From NCBI GenBank assembly GCA_947632175.1, contig CANROC010000001.1, positions 62,001-126,000 on the forward strand: 64,000 nucleotides of DNA, given 5' to 3'. The DNA comes from an uncultured Oscillospiraceae bacterium. GTDB lineage: Bacteria; Bacillota; Clostridia; Oscillospirales; Oscillospiraceae. The position numbers and the translations under genes are program-made. The notes beneath the pieces are model-generated. The model made no database searches. It was not told where the DNA came from and was given only the letters and a program-made list of their open reading frames with translations. Shown here in pieces: positions 8,687-18,690 of the stretch (its first letter is position 1; each line of letters begins with the position of its first letter).

Positions 8687-9115
8687 ATGTATTGTAGAAA
8701 TTGCGGCAATGTCATGGACGACAACGCTGTCGTCTGCGTCAAGTGCGGTGTGGCCAAGAACGTCGGCACCAACTTCTGCCCCAACTGCGGCACCAACACC
8801 GTCCCCAATGCGGTGGTCTGCGTCAAGTGCGGCGTGCCCCTGAACAACCCCACCACCCCCGGCCCCGGCCCCAACCCCCTGGTCCCGCAGAAGTCCAAGA
8901 TGGCCGCCGGCCTTCTGGGCATCTTCCTGGGCTCCCTGGGCGTCCACAACTTCTATCTGGGCTACACCGGCAAGGCCATCGCGCAGCTGTGCATCTCCCT
9001 GCTGAGCTGCGGCATGCTCGCCGTCGCCAGCGAGATCTGGGGCCTTGTGGAGGGCATCATGATCCTCACCGGCTCCATCAACAAGGACGGCAAGGGCAAC
9101 CCCCTGAAAGACTAA
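8687..9115 (+). CDS. Double zinc-ribbon TM2 domain membrane protein
   Basis: 142 residues from ATG at 8687, directly behind a strong GAGGAGG site. Two zinc ribbons come first: YCRNCG...VCVKCG (residues 2-20) and FCPNCG...VCVKCG (29-49), each CxxC-x(n)-CxxC. A Pro/Gly linker leads to a TM2 domain: about residues 66-100 carry GLLGIFLGSLGVHNFYLG, the classic first helix of TM2, and a second hydrophobic stretch follows. Probably an inner-membrane protein with a cytoplasmic zinc-ribbon head; no function is established. It appears co-transcribed with the DUF2752 gene and is followed by a strong terminator. Confidence 0.88.
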   Translation: MYCRNCGNVMDDNAVVCVKCGVAKNVGTNFCPNCGTNTVPNAVVCVKCGVPLNNPTTPGPGPNPLVPQKSKMAAGLLGIFLGSLGVHNFYLGYTGKAIAQLCISLLSCGMLAVASEIWGLVEGIMILTGSINKDGKGNPLKD

Positions 9116-9130
9116 ACGCGAAAAACAAAA

Positions 9131-9170
9131 ATATCCCCCAAGGCCTTGACGCCCTGGGGGATATTTTTTG
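9131..9170 (+). terminator. Terminator after the TM2 gene
   Basis: ATATCCCCCAAGG pairs with the CCCTGGGGGATAT arm and is followed by a T6 tract. Confidence 0.8.
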
Positions 9171-9200
9171 CCTGTCGGGAAGAGGGAACGCGCGGAGGAA

Positions 9201-10168
9201 GCGGGGGCCCCTACGGCGTAATTGGAACAGGTTCGATTTGCCGGAACCGCTCTCACATCCCACGCTCGCTTCCCCCCTGCCCCCCTCCTACGAGGAGGGG
9301 GCTCCGGGACGGGGGCGGGCGCGATTTATCGGAACCGTTGCAACAACTTACCTTGTAGGGGCCGCCACTCTTGGCGGCCCGCCTTTCGTCTATTGACACG
9401 TCCCAAACACCGCCGTAGGGGTCGCCGTCCCCGGCGACCCGCCCATCGTCTATCGACACGTCCCGAACACCGCCGTACGGGCCGCCGCCCACGGCGGCCC
9501 ATGCCCCCGTTGACCGGGATGTACCGTTTTATCGGACCCGCCCCCGTCCCACCACGCGCCACGGGCGGACACACGGGTCCGCCCCTACGGGGGATGTGGG
9601 AGGTTATCCCATTCAACCGACATGGGAGGTCATCGGAACGCGGGCCGCCAGGAGTGGCGGCCCCTACGGCGTAATTGGGGCGGATTTGTTTTGCCGGAAC
9701 CGCTCTCACATCCCACGCTCGCTTCCCCCCCGCCCCCCTCCTACGAGGAGGGGGCTCCGAGACGGGGGCAAGTGCGATTTTTCGAACCAGTTCCGTCAAC
9801 GCACCTTGTAGGGGCCGCCACTCCTGGCGGCCCGCACGCAACACATTCGGTTTCCCGGAAGCATCCGTTACGCCCCACGGGCTCGAATACCCCGCCGCCG
9901 CGGCGGCACCCCTTTTTCCGAAAAAGGGGTCGGGGGGAACAAGGTTGCGGCGCTTCGCGCCGCCTTTTAAAAAATTGCGCCGCAAAGCGGCGCAAACCTT
10001 TTTGGCCCCCTTTGGGGCAAAGGGGGCAAGGGGGATTCGAGCCCCCGTCCTTCGTCCCCCGTCCCCGCCGCGGCGGGCAATCCAAGAATGCGCCGCAGGC
10101 GCAAACCTTTTAAAAAGCCCCCTCCTCGTAGGAGGGGGGCAGGGGGGCAGCGAACGTGGGACGACAGA
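9201..10168 (+). repeat. Mosaic hairpin array 2
   Basis: Fills the convergent junction between the TM2 gene and the serpin gene. Module order is the same as in array 1: partial A, E, reversed A, B, C, D, A, E, reversed A, a (CCGCCG)(CGGCGG) hairpin, T, F, and a final E. Linkers such as CGGAACCGCTCTCACATCCC and GCGTTGCG are shared with the other arrays. No gene is supported. Confidence 0.9.
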
Positions 10169-10209
10169 GCGGCCCCGATGAACGCACTTACCTCATCCGG
10201 CGCCCTCTC

Positions 10210-11664
10210 TCACGGCTCGTTGACGATCCCCGTGAAAACCGGCAGGCCGTTTTGCAAAACGGCGAAGAGGAAGGGGCGGTCGAAGGTGAGGACGATCTTT
10301 TCCGTCTCGACGGGGGGCGCGGCGCCGTCGCTCAGATAGATAAACGTATAGGCCGCGCCCTCGCCGCCGTCCTCGTCCACCTTCACCCTGGCGCCGTGGA
10401 GGGCGCCGGAGAGGTAGAGCTGGGCCGGGGTCCCGTCGGAGCGCACGGCGTTCAGGGGGGAGAAATCGGCGGCATCCACGTCAAAGGCGTCGGTGATACC
10501 GAGAGCCTTCAGCGCGTCGTTCAGGGGCCCGTCGCTGCGCACATCGAAGCGCGGGAGGGTCAGCGCGATCTCATACGCCCCGGACCTGTCGTAGTCGCGC
10601 TCCCCGCACAGCATCGCCAGGGCCTGGGGATCATGGAGGAGCTCCTCCGGCGTCACGCCCTCGTCGGGGAGCATGAGGAGCATCTGGCAGTTCTCAAAGC
10701 TCTTGATCACAGCCCCGTACCTGTCGCCCCAGTAGTAGAGGTCGTCGTAGGTCTGGTGCATGAAGTCCGCCTCGGTGTCGCCGCCGGGGGCGTGGAACAC
10801 CCCCTTTTCCGTGAGGGACTTGTCAAAGGACCAGGCGTCCTTGAAATACACCGTGGACACCAGGGCCATGGCGGTGTCCGGCGTCAGCCTGAGGCTCCCC
10901 GTCTCCTCCTTGAGCATATCCCCGGTGTGAGCGTCGATCCAGTTTCGAAGGGCCTCGTCGAGCTCCGCGCTGCCCATCTTCCCTGAGAAGACCGAGGCGT
11001 AGTAGTCCTCCGAGAGGGTATCGAGGACGCCCCGGTCGAACGTCATCCCCTCCCGCAGCCACACAGAGGTGGCAAGCTCCATTCTGGACACCCCGTCGTT
11101 GACATAGAGGGCGTTCCAGGCCCGCTTCGTAAGCGCCCGGACCTCCTCCACGCTGTCCATCCCCAAAAGCTCCAAGAGCTGCTGACGCGTCCCGCCGCCC
11201 GCGGTCTCCGTTAGCATGGCAAGGCCGATATACACGTCCATGGGCGAGCATACCACGTTCTCCCCGCTCCCGCCCGAGAGGAAGGCGGGGATGGCCGCCT
11301 CCAGATAGGGCCGGAAGGCCTCCCGCTCCTCCCTGTAAAGCTTGAGCTCCGACCTTTGCTCCTCCCACTCGTCGTAGTTCCACTTGGAATACTGCACCCG
11401 CTCCGGGTAGACGGCCTTTGCCAGCCTCACCACCCCGTCGGGGACGCGCAGAGTGTCGTCCGGGGCAAGCCCGCTTTGATACCGCCGCCACGCGGCGAAG
11501 CCCCCCACGCCCACGGCCAGAAGCAGGGCCGCCGCCACGGCCAGCGCCGTCCAGCGGCGCTTCCATGAGCCTGTCTTGCCTCTTCGGGGCGTCAGCTCCC
11601 CCGCCGCCTCTATGTGCCGCTCGTCGATCTCGCCGAGGGCGTCGATGAGATCGTTTTTCTTCAT
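10210..11664 (-). CDS. Membrane-anchored serpin, co-operonic with an ECF sigma factor
   Basis: 484 residues. The cytoplasmic N-terminus (residues 1-35, DLIDALGEIDERHIEAA) resembles the helical sigma-binding tails found in anti-sigma-like proteins. One membrane helix follows (about 41-58), then a complete extracytoplasmic serpin fold (about 105-484) with NVVCSPMDVYIGLAML, STVYFKDAW, a breach/shutter region and the C-terminal FDRPFLFAV strand. The reactive-centre hinge DGGEGAAYT (432-440) keeps mostly small residues, so inhibition is plausible; by alignment P1 is Gly447 (LSDG/AAPP), suggesting an elastase- or subtilisin-like target. ATG at 11664 overlaps the sigma stop as ATGA. The pairing suggests an anti-sigma with a protease-sensing ectodomain; this is inference. 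Confidence 0.88.
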   Translation of the reverse strand: MKKNDLIDALGEIDERHIEAAGELTPRRGKTGSWKRRWTALAVAAALLLAVGVGGFAAWRRYQSGLAPDDTLRVPDGVVRLAKAVYPERVQYSKWNYDEWEEQRSELKLYREEREAFRPYLEAAIPAFLSGGSGENVVCSPMDVYIGLAMLTETAGGGTRQQLLELLGMDSVEEVRALTKRAWNALYVNDGVSRMELATSVWLREGMTFDRGVLDTLSEDYYASVFSGKMGSAELDEALRNWIDAHTGDMLKEETGSLRLTPDTAMALVSTVYFKDAWSFDKSLTEKGVFHAPGGDTEADFMHQTYDDLYYWGDRYGAVIKSFENCQMLLMLPDEGVTPEELLHDPQALAMLCGERDYDRSGAYEIALTLPRFDVRSDGPLNDALKALGITDAFDVDAADFSPLNAVRSDGTPAQLYLSGALHGARVKVDEDGGEGAAYTFIYLSDGAAPPVETEKIVLTFDRPFLFAVLQNGLPVFTGIVNEP

Positions 11665-12218
11665 AACCAATCCTCCTTTTCCAAAAAGGTCCGCAGCTTC
11701 GCACGGGTCCGGTGGAGAGACTGCTTGACGGCCCCCTCGCTGACTCCCGCGTCCTGCGCAAGGCGTTTGAGGTCCTCAAAGCCGAAGTACCGCCGGAGGA
11801 AAAGGCTCCGCTCCCGCGCCGAGAGCCCGTCCAGGAACCGGTCCAGCGCCCGGGCCAGCTCCGCCGTCTCCACGGCCCTTTCCGTGTCCTCCCCGGCGGG
11901 CAAAATCTCCGCAAGCTCGTCGATGGCGGCCTCCGCCTCCCCGCCGCCCCGCTTTTGCGTAAGGCGGGCGCGCAGGCGGGTGAGGCTCAGCCTCCGGGTA
12001 AGCTTTGCCAGATACGCCCCCAGCCTCTCCGGCCGGTGCTCCGGCATGGAGCTCCAGGCGGCCATGTACGTGTCGTTGACGCACTCCTCCGCGTCCCGCT
12101 CGTCCCCCACAATGTTGGCGGACAGCCGTTTGAGGGCCCGCCCGTATTTTTCCGCCGTCTCGTGGACGGCCCTCTGGTCGCGCGCCCAGTAAAGCCCCAC
12201 GATCTCGGTATCCTCCAC
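11661..12218 (-). CDS. ECF-type RNA polymerase sigma factor
   Basis: 185 residues. Region 2 covers about residues 10-80 (GLYWARDQRAV, DAEECVNDTYMAAW, RLGAYLAKLTRRLSL). Region 4 covers about 125-180 (LSARERSLFLRRYFGFEDLKRLAQDAGVS, a helix-turn-helix, ending SLHRTRAKLR). There is no region 3, as expected for ECF factors. The start is GTG at 12218, placed five bases after a perfect AGGAGGTGA; the next GTG at 12227 overlaps that site. It is translationally coupled to the downstream serpin gene, which is probably its membrane-bound regulator. Confidence 0.92.
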   Translation of the reverse strand: MEDTEIVGLYWARDQRAVHETAEKYGRALKRLSANIVGDERDAEECVNDTYMAAWSSMPEHRPERLGAYLAKLTRRLSLTRLRARLTQKRGGGEAEAAIDELAEILPAGEDTERAVETAELARALDRFLDGLSARERSLFLRRYFGFEDLKRLAQDAGVSEGAVKQSLHRTRAKLRTFLEKEDWL

Positions 12219-12383
12219 GCGTCTCACCTCCTCACCCCTAAACTCGCGAAAAAGGACCGTCGGTTACGGTCATATCATAAAAATATCACATAAAATTCCA
12301 CGATGCAAGGGCGGGAGCGCGGCCCTTCGTCTAATATTTGCAAGATTTCATAAATGAAAATTCATTTTTATATGGATTGCCCA

Positions 12384-12412
12384 TTGACAACGGCACTTTA
12401 AAGGAATAAAAT
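12384..12412 (+). promoter_or_regulatory. SigA promoter of gdhA
   Basis: TTGACA (12384-12389), 17-bp spacer, TAAAAT (12407-12412). Just upstream (about 12350-12375) is the palindrome AATGAAAATTCATT, a possible operator that resembles an ArgR-type box only weakly. Confidence 0.78.
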
Positions 12413-12422
12413 GAACGTCGTG

Positions 12423-13848
<1,426 letters not shown>

Positions 13849-13850
13849 GC

Positions 13851-13943
13851 TGGCTTTGAAGGCCGCTTTGCGGCCTTCAAAGCCAAGGGGAAACGTGCGA
13901 AAAAAGCTTTGGAAATGTCTGCGGACATTTCCAAAGCTTTTTT
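13851..13943. terminator. Twin-hairpin terminator element, copy 1
   Basis: The first hairpin is CTTTGAAGGCCGC/GCGGCCTTCAAAG. A linker containing AAACGTGCG follows. The second is a perfect 20-bp stem (13900-13919 with 13924-13943, AAAAAAGCTTTGG... arms) with loop TGCG, ending in T6. It can act in both directions. A second copy with different stem sequences but the same linker and apex lies at 57326-57410. Confidence 0.8.
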
Positions 13944-13997
13944 CTGCCGTTTTGCTCCGCGCACGGCCCCTTTGGGGCCGCACACTCCGCAAAACAA

Positions 13998-14038
13998 AAG
14001 GAATTTTTTCCGACGTACACGCCGTCGGAAAAAATGGC
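13998..14038. repeat. Isolated A/T-flanked inverted repeat
   Basis: TTTTTTCCGACG and CGTCGGAAAAAA flank a short TACACGC loop. It lies between the twin-hairpin element and the start of array 3 and could act as a second bidirectional terminator. Confidence 0.6.
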
Positions 14039-14048
14039 TCGATGGGGG

Positions 14049-14830
14049 GCCTTTCAGTCACGGCCTGTGGCCGTGCCAGCTCCCCCAGGGGGGGAGCTTA
14101 ATAACCTCCCCCCTGGGGGAGGTGCCGAGCGAAGCGAGGCGGAAGGGTCCCCCGGCGGCGAAAAGGTTTGCGGCTTCGCCGCATTCTTATATTCCCCCCA
14201 CCCACCCCCGCCGCCGTGCGGAACCACCCCTGCCGCTTCGCGGCTGTCCCCGACCTTGGAGGGGCAATGTAATCGGGGGCAGGCGCGGGTTATCGGGACC
14301 GTTCCGTCACGCAACGTACCACGGGCGGACACATGGGTCCGCCCCTACGGGGAATAGGGAATGTTATCCCATTCAACCAACGCCGGAAATCATCGAAACG
14401 CGGGCCGCCAGGAGTGGCGGCCCCTACGGCGTAATTGGGGCGGATTCGGTTTATCTGAACCGCTCTCATGTCCAACGTTCGCTTCCCCCCTGCCCCCCTC
14501 CTACGAGGAGGGGGCTCCGAGACGGGGGGCGGGCGCGATTTATCGGAACCGTTGCGACAACTTACCTTGTAGGGGCCGCCACTCTTGGCGGCCCGCACGT
14601 AGCACATTCAGTTTTTCGAAAGCCCCAGTTACGCTCCACGGGCTCGAATACCCCGGCCCTGCGGGGCCACCCCTTTTTCCGAAAAAGGGGTAAGGAGAAT
14701 AAGGTTGCGGCGCTGCGCGCCGCCTTTATAAAAAATTGCGCCGCGAAGCGGCGCAACCCTTTTTCGCCCCCTCCTCGTAGGAGGGGGGGGCAGGGGGGGA
14801 AGCGAAGGTGGGGAGACAGGGCGGTATCGG
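14049..14830 (+). repeat. Mosaic hairpin array 3
   Basis: Fills the convergent gdhA/nrdG junction. It starts with module J (a CACGGCC/GGCCGTG hairpin, then AGCTCCCCC/GGGGGAGCT and CCTCCCCC/GGGGGAGG), then a GCGGCTTCGCCGC hairpin. After that come D, A, E, reversed A, T, F and E in the usual order. No gene is supported. Confidence 0.88.
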
Positions 14831-14863
14831 AAAAATGTACCGTTCCCGCCCCCGTCCGCCCTC

Positions 14864-15397
14864 TCAGCGGCCCATCCCGTCCTCCCACAAGACGATCGTC
14901 CCGGTTCTCAGCGTCTCCGGCAAATCCAGCAGCCGCTGGTTGCGGGAGCCGCGGAAGCGGAGGGAGATGTCCTTTTGGGCCAGGACGAACTTGCCGTCCA
15001 CTAAAACGTCGATGAGGGACAAAAGCTCGTCCGTTACCTCGCATCTCGGGTGGGAACCGTCGCGGAGAAGCTCCTCCAGGGTAAAGCCGGAGTAGCACCA
15101 GACGGTCTTGCCGGGGTATGTCTCCCGGACGCGGCGCACGAAGGGCAGGAGCGCCCGCTGGTTCTGAGGCTCCATGGGCTCGCCGCCGAGTAACGTAAGG
15201 CCGGTGATATACCCCGGCGCCAGCATGTCCAGCAGCTGCGCCTGCGTCTCCTCGGTAAAGGGCTTTCCGTAGTGGAAATCCCACGTTTGGGGCTGGAAGC
15301 ATCCCTCACAGTGGTTGGTGCATCCGGACACAAACAGCGTCACCCGCACGCCGGGTCCGTCGGCGATGTCGCAGTTCTTTATTTCACCGTAGTACAT
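14864..15397 (-). CDS. nrdG: Anaerobic ribonucleotide reductase activating enzyme
   Basis: 177-residue radical SAM enzyme. The [4Fe-4S]-binding CTNHCEGC motif (CxxxCxxC, about residues 26-33) and a GGEPMEPQN SAM-binding loop are visible. It generates the glycyl radical on NrdD using S-adenosylmethionine, in the cytosol under anaerobic conditions. ATG at 15397 (MYYGEIKNCD) fits the GAGGG ribosome site; an in-frame GTG at 15409 lies upstream. It is directly downstream of nrdD in the same operon, with a small inverted repeat in the gap (15415-15446). Confidence 0.95.
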   Translation of the reverse strand: MYYGEIKNCDIADGPGVRVTLFVSGCTNHCEGCFQPQTWDFHYGKPFTEETQAQLLDMLAPGYITGLTLLGGEPMEPQNQRALLPFVRRVRETYPGKTVWCYSGFTLEELLRDGSHPRCEVTDELLSLIDVLVDGKFVLAQKDISLRFRGSRNQRLLDLPETLRTGTIVLWEDGMGR

Positions 15398-15414
15398 AGA
15401 TTCCCTCACATATC

Positions 15415-15446
15415 AATATTCCCGGGACTTTCGCCCCGGGAATATG
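15415..15446. repeat. Inverted repeat between nrdD and nrdG
   Basis: ATATTCCCGGG and CCCGGGAATAT flank a 9-nt loop, giving an 11-bp perfect stem. It has a T-rich flank only on the plus-strand side. In the nrdD-nrdG transcript it may stabilise the upstream mRNA or tune nrdG output. Confidence 0.6.
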
Positions 15447-15452
15447 TGTTTT

Positions 15453-17651
15453 TTACAGGTGTAAGACCCTGTCCCGGATCTCCTGGGTCCGGCCCTGGTT
15501 CCAGAACTGGGTGCCGATGTAGCCGCAGGTGCGGCGGGCGACGTTCATCTTGTTCTGGTCGGTGTTGCCGCACCTGGGGCACCGCCAGATGAGCTTCCCG
15601 TCCTCCTCGGCGATCTGGATCTCGCCGTCCCAGCCGCAGACCTGGCAGTAGTCGGACTTGGTGTTGAGCTCGGCGTAGATGATGTTGTCGTAGATGAACT
15701 TCATCACCTGCAGGACGGCCTCCAGGTTGTTCTGCATGTCCGGCACCTCCACGTAGCTGATGGCGCCGCCGGGGCTGAGATGCTGGAACTGGGCCTCGAA
15801 CTTGAGCTTGGTGAAGGCGTCGATGTTCTCCGTCACGTGGACGTGGTAGGAGTTGGTGATATACCCCTTGTCGGTGATGCCCTTGATGACGCCGAAGCGC
15901 TTCTGGAGGCACTTGGCGAACTTGTAGGTGGTGGACTCCAAGGGCGTGCCGTAGAGGGAGTAGTCGATGTTCTCCGCCGTCTTCCACTCCTTGCACTTGT
16001 CGTTCATCTTCTGCATGATGGAGAGGGCGAAGGGCGTGGCCTCCGGGTCGGTGTGGGACTTGCCGGTCATGTACTTGACGCACTCATAAAGGCCGGCGTA
16101 GCCGAGAGAGATGGTGGAGTAGCCGTTGTAGAGGAGCTTGTCGATGGGCTCGCCCTTGTCGAGGCGCGCCAGCGCCCCGTACTGCCAGAGGATGGGGGCC
16201 ACGTCGGAGGGGGTGCCCAGGAGCCTGTCGTGGCGGCACCGGAGGGCCCGGTGGCACAGCTCCAGGCGGTCCTCGAAAATCTTCCAGAACTTGTCCACAT
16301 CGCCGCCGGAGCTGAGCGCCACGTCGGGGAGGTTGATGGTGACGACGCCCTGGTTGAAGCGGCCGTAGTATTTATGCTTGCCCGGCTCGTAGTTGCGGGC
16401 CTTGGCGATGTTGCCCACGCCGGCGTCTGTGAACCGGTCGGGGGTGAGGAAGGAGCGGCAGCCCATGCAGGTGTAGACGTCGCCCTTGAGCTCTTTCATC
16501 TTCTTTTCGGAGATGTAGTCCGGGACCATCCTCCGGGCGGTACACTTGGCGGCCAGCTTTGTCAGCTCCCAGTACCGGGACCCCTCGGTGATGTTGTCCT
16601 CCTCCAGCACGTAGATGAGCTTGGGGAAGGCGGGGGTGACCCAGACGCCGTCCTCGTTCTTGGTGCCCTCGTAGCGCTGCTCCAGGACCTCCCGGATGAT
16701 GAGGGCCAGGTCCTCCCGCTCCCGCTCAGAACGCGCCTCGCCCAGGTACATGAAGACGGTGACGAAGGGCGCCTGCCCGTTGGTGGTCAGAAGCGTCACC
16801 ACCTGATACTGGATGGTCTGGACGCCCCGGCGGATCTCCTCCAGAAGGCGGCCCTCCACGATCTCCTGGATCTTCTCCTCGGTGGAGGTGACGCCCAGCG
16901 TCTCCAGCTCCTGTTCCACGACCTTCCGGATCTTCTGCCGGGAGATGTCCACAAAGGGGGCCAGGTGCGTGAGAGAAATGGACTGGCCGCCGTACTGGTT
17001 GGAGGCCACCTGGGCGATGATCTGCGTGGCGATGTTGCAGGCGGTGGAGAAAGAGTGGGGCCGCTCGATGAGGGTCCCGGTGATGACCGTGCCGTTCTGG
17101 AGCATGTCCTCCAGGTTCACAAGGTCGCAGTTGTGCATGTGCTGGGCGTAGTAGTCGGTGTCGTGGAAGTGGATGATGCCGGCCTCGTGGGCCTCCACGA
17201 TGTCCCGGGGCAGGAGGATGCGCTCACTGAGGTCGCGGCTGACCTCGCCGGCCATGTAGTCGCGCTGGGTGGAGTTGACCACCGGGTTCTTGTTGGAGTT
17301 CTCCTGCTTGGCCTCCTCGTTGCAGCACTCGATGAGGGACAAAATCTTCTCGTCGGTGGTGTTGCTCTGGCGCACCAGGGACCGGGTGTAGCGGTAGGTG
17401 ATGTAGTTCTTGGCCACCTCGAAAGCGCCGTGGGCCATGATCTGCTTCTCCACCAGGTCCTGGATCTCCTCCACGGAGGGACTGCGGCCCATGTTCTCAC
17501 AGTCCAGGGCCACGGACTCGGAAATACGCTTGATTTGCAGGGCGGTCATCCGGGAGGGCTCCTCCACGGACATATTGGCTTTCCGGATGGCGTTCTCGAT
17601 CTTTTTGATGTCGAAATCCATCTCCATGCCGTTTCTCTTTATGATTTTCAT
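15453..17651 (-). CDS. nrdD: Anaerobic (class III) ribonucleoside-triphosphate reductase
   Basis: 732 residues. An N-terminal ATP-cone (about 3-95, KRNGMEMDFDIKKIENAI) gives allosteric control. The glycyl-radical barrel follows with Cys-containing finger-loop regions. Near the C-terminus a CQVCG...CPRCG zinc site and the radical-bearing RRTCGYIG segment (Gly about 710) are intact. It reduces NTPs to dNTPs without oxygen. ATG at 17651 (MKIIKRNG) follows GAGGTGATACGA; an in-frame extension to 17690 overlaps the promoter and is rejected. Its promoter carries two NrdR-type boxes, and nrdG follows. Confidence 0.96.
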   Translation of the reverse strand: MKIIKRNGMEMDFDIKKIENAIRKANMSVEEPSRMTALQIKRISESVALDCENMGRSPSVEEIQDLVEKQIMAHGAFEVAKNYITYRYTRSLVRQSNTTDEKILSLIECCNEEAKQENSNKNPVVNSTQRDYMAGEVSRDLSERILLPRDIVEAHEAGIIHFHDTDYYAQHMHNCDLVNLEDMLQNGTVITGTLIERPHSFSTACNIATQIIAQVASNQYGGQSISLTHLAPFVDISRQKIRKVVEQELETLGVTSTEEKIQEIVEGRLLEEIRRGVQTIQYQVVTLLTTNGQAPFVTVFMYLGEARSEREREDLALIIREVLEQRYEGTKNEDGVWVTPAFPKLIYVLEEDNITEGSRYWELTKLAAKCTARRMVPDYISEKKMKELKGDVYTCMGCRSFLTPDRFTDAGVGNIAKARNYEPGKHKYYGRFNQGVVTINLPDVALSSGGDVDKFWKIFEDRLELCHRALRCRHDRLLGTPSDVAPILWQYGALARLDKGEPIDKLLYNGYSTISLGYAGLYECVKYMTGKSHTDPEATPFALSIMQKMNDKCKEWKTAENIDYSLYGTPLESTTYKFAKCLQKRFGVIKGITDKGYITNSYHVHVTENIDAFTKLKFEAQFQHLSPGGAISYVEVPDMQNNLEAVLQVMKFIYDNIIYAELNTKSDYCQVCGWDGEIQIAEEDGKLIWRCPRCGNTDQNKMNVARRTCGYIGTQFWNQGRTQEIRDRVLHL

Positions 17652-17680
17652 TCGTATCACCTCGGGCGAAAGTACCACCA

Positions 17681-17732
17681 AATATACCACATCTTGTGTC
17701 CCCGGTCAAGAGCAAAAACATACATCTTGTGT
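17681..17732 (-). promoter_or_regulatory. nrdD promoter with two NrdR boxes
   Basis: TTGACC (17709-17704), 17-bp spacer and TATATT (17686-17681) form a SigA promoter. The 11-mer ACACAAGATGT occurs twice on the minus strand (17732-17722 and 17699-17689), 33 bp apart. One copy sits between -35 and -10. Tandem boxes spaced by about three helical turns are the known arrangement for the ATP/dATP-sensing repressor NrdR. Confidence 0.8.
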
Positions 17733-17874
17733 TTTTGTGATTTGGCATCCCTCGGCCCGCCATTTTTCGCGAATTTTTGGTTTTTTGCCGGTTTTCGCGC
17801 ACAAAAAGGTCGATTTTCGGAAGAAAATGGGGACCAGCGCCCGAGAAAAATTGTGGATTTGCACAAATTGACAA

Positions 17875-18555
17875 TTAAATAACGATGTTGACCGGTTTCC
17901 CGATTTCCATGCTCTCCGGCGTCACGGCGCAGTCGTAGGCCAGCACCCTCACCCCCGCGCTGTGGGCACGCTCCAGGGCCTCGGCGAAGGCCGGATGGGT
18001 CCGGCGGTTGGGCGTGAAACAGCGGACGTCCGCCATCTGGACCACGAAGACGGCGTAGGCCTCGAACCCCGCCCCCACGGCCTGCGTGAGCCCTATAAGG
18101 TGCTTGACGCCGCGTTCCGTCGGCGCGTCGGGGAAGAGGACCGCGCCGTCCTCCTCCAGGGTCACGCCCTTGACCTCCAAAAACGCCCTCCGCTCCCCCG
18201 CCTCCACGTAGAAATCGAAGCGGGAATCGCCAAAGACCGTCTCCGGCCGGACAAGGTCCGGACGCTCGAAAACGCCCCCGGCGGCCAAAAACTCGCCGAA
18301 GGCCCGGTTGGGCGCGGCGGCGTCCATATTGATGAGCCGCTCCCCCTTTTGGACGGCCACCAGGTCAAATTTCGTCCGCCGCATGGGGTTGTCCGCCTCG
18401 GCCAGCCACACTTTAGCCCCGGGGACCAGCAGCTCCCGGCACCGGCCGGTATTCTTGACGTGGCAGACCGTGGGCGCGCCCTCCAGGGCGACCTCCGCGA
18501 TAAACCGGTTGGGCCGGGCAAGAAAAACCCCCTCCCGGACGCGAGCATAACGCAT
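17875..18555 (-). CDS. sfsA: SfsA family DNA-binding/nuclease-like protein
   Basis: 226 residues, normal for SfsA. The N-terminal OB-fold part includes RPNRFIAEV and CHVKNTGRCRELL. The C-terminal PD-(D/E)xK-like core includes SRFDFYVE and the conserved FLEVKGVTLE, followed by FPDAPTERGVKHL. The family was named for sugar fermentation stimulation in E. coli, with a nuclease-related fold; its cellular role is unsettled. ATG at 18555 is spaced six bases from GGAGGG, while the ATG at 18561 touches it. It has its own promoter and is divergent from trkA. Confidence 0.93.
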   Translation of the reverse strand: MRYARVREGVFLARPNRFIAEVALEGAPTVCHVKNTGRCRELLVPGAKVWLAEADNPMRRTKFDLVAVQKGERLINMDAAAPNRAFGEFLAAGGVFERPDLVRPETVFGDSRFDFYVEAGERRAFLEVKGVTLEEDGAVLFPDAPTERGVKHLIGLTQAVGAGFEAYAVFVVQMADVRCFTPNRRTHPAFAEALERAHSAGVRVLAYDCAVTPESMEIGKPVNIVI

Positions 18556-18573
18556 GACCATCCCTCCGAGGCC

Positions 18574-18602
18574 AGTATGCCACGGAAAAGGGGCGGTGTC
18601 AA
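18574..18602 (-). promoter_or_regulatory. SigA promoter of sfsA
   Basis: TTGACA (18602-18597), 17-bp spacer, CATACT (18579-18574), about 20 bp upstream of the sfsA start. Confidence 0.7.
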
Positions 18603-18615
18603 GGGCGGAAAGGTC

Positions 18616-18643
18616 TTGCATTTTCGGGCATTTTTGGTATAAT
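18616..18643 (+). promoter_or_regulatory. SigA promoter of trkA-trkH
   Basis: TTGCAT (18616-18621), 16-bp spacer, TATAAT (18638-18643). It lies back to back with the sfsA promoter, the two -35 elements being 13 bp apart. Confidence 0.75.
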
Positions 18644-18690
18644 CAAACCACTATACCCGCTGAGATAGGAAGAACACGGAGGAACGAGCT

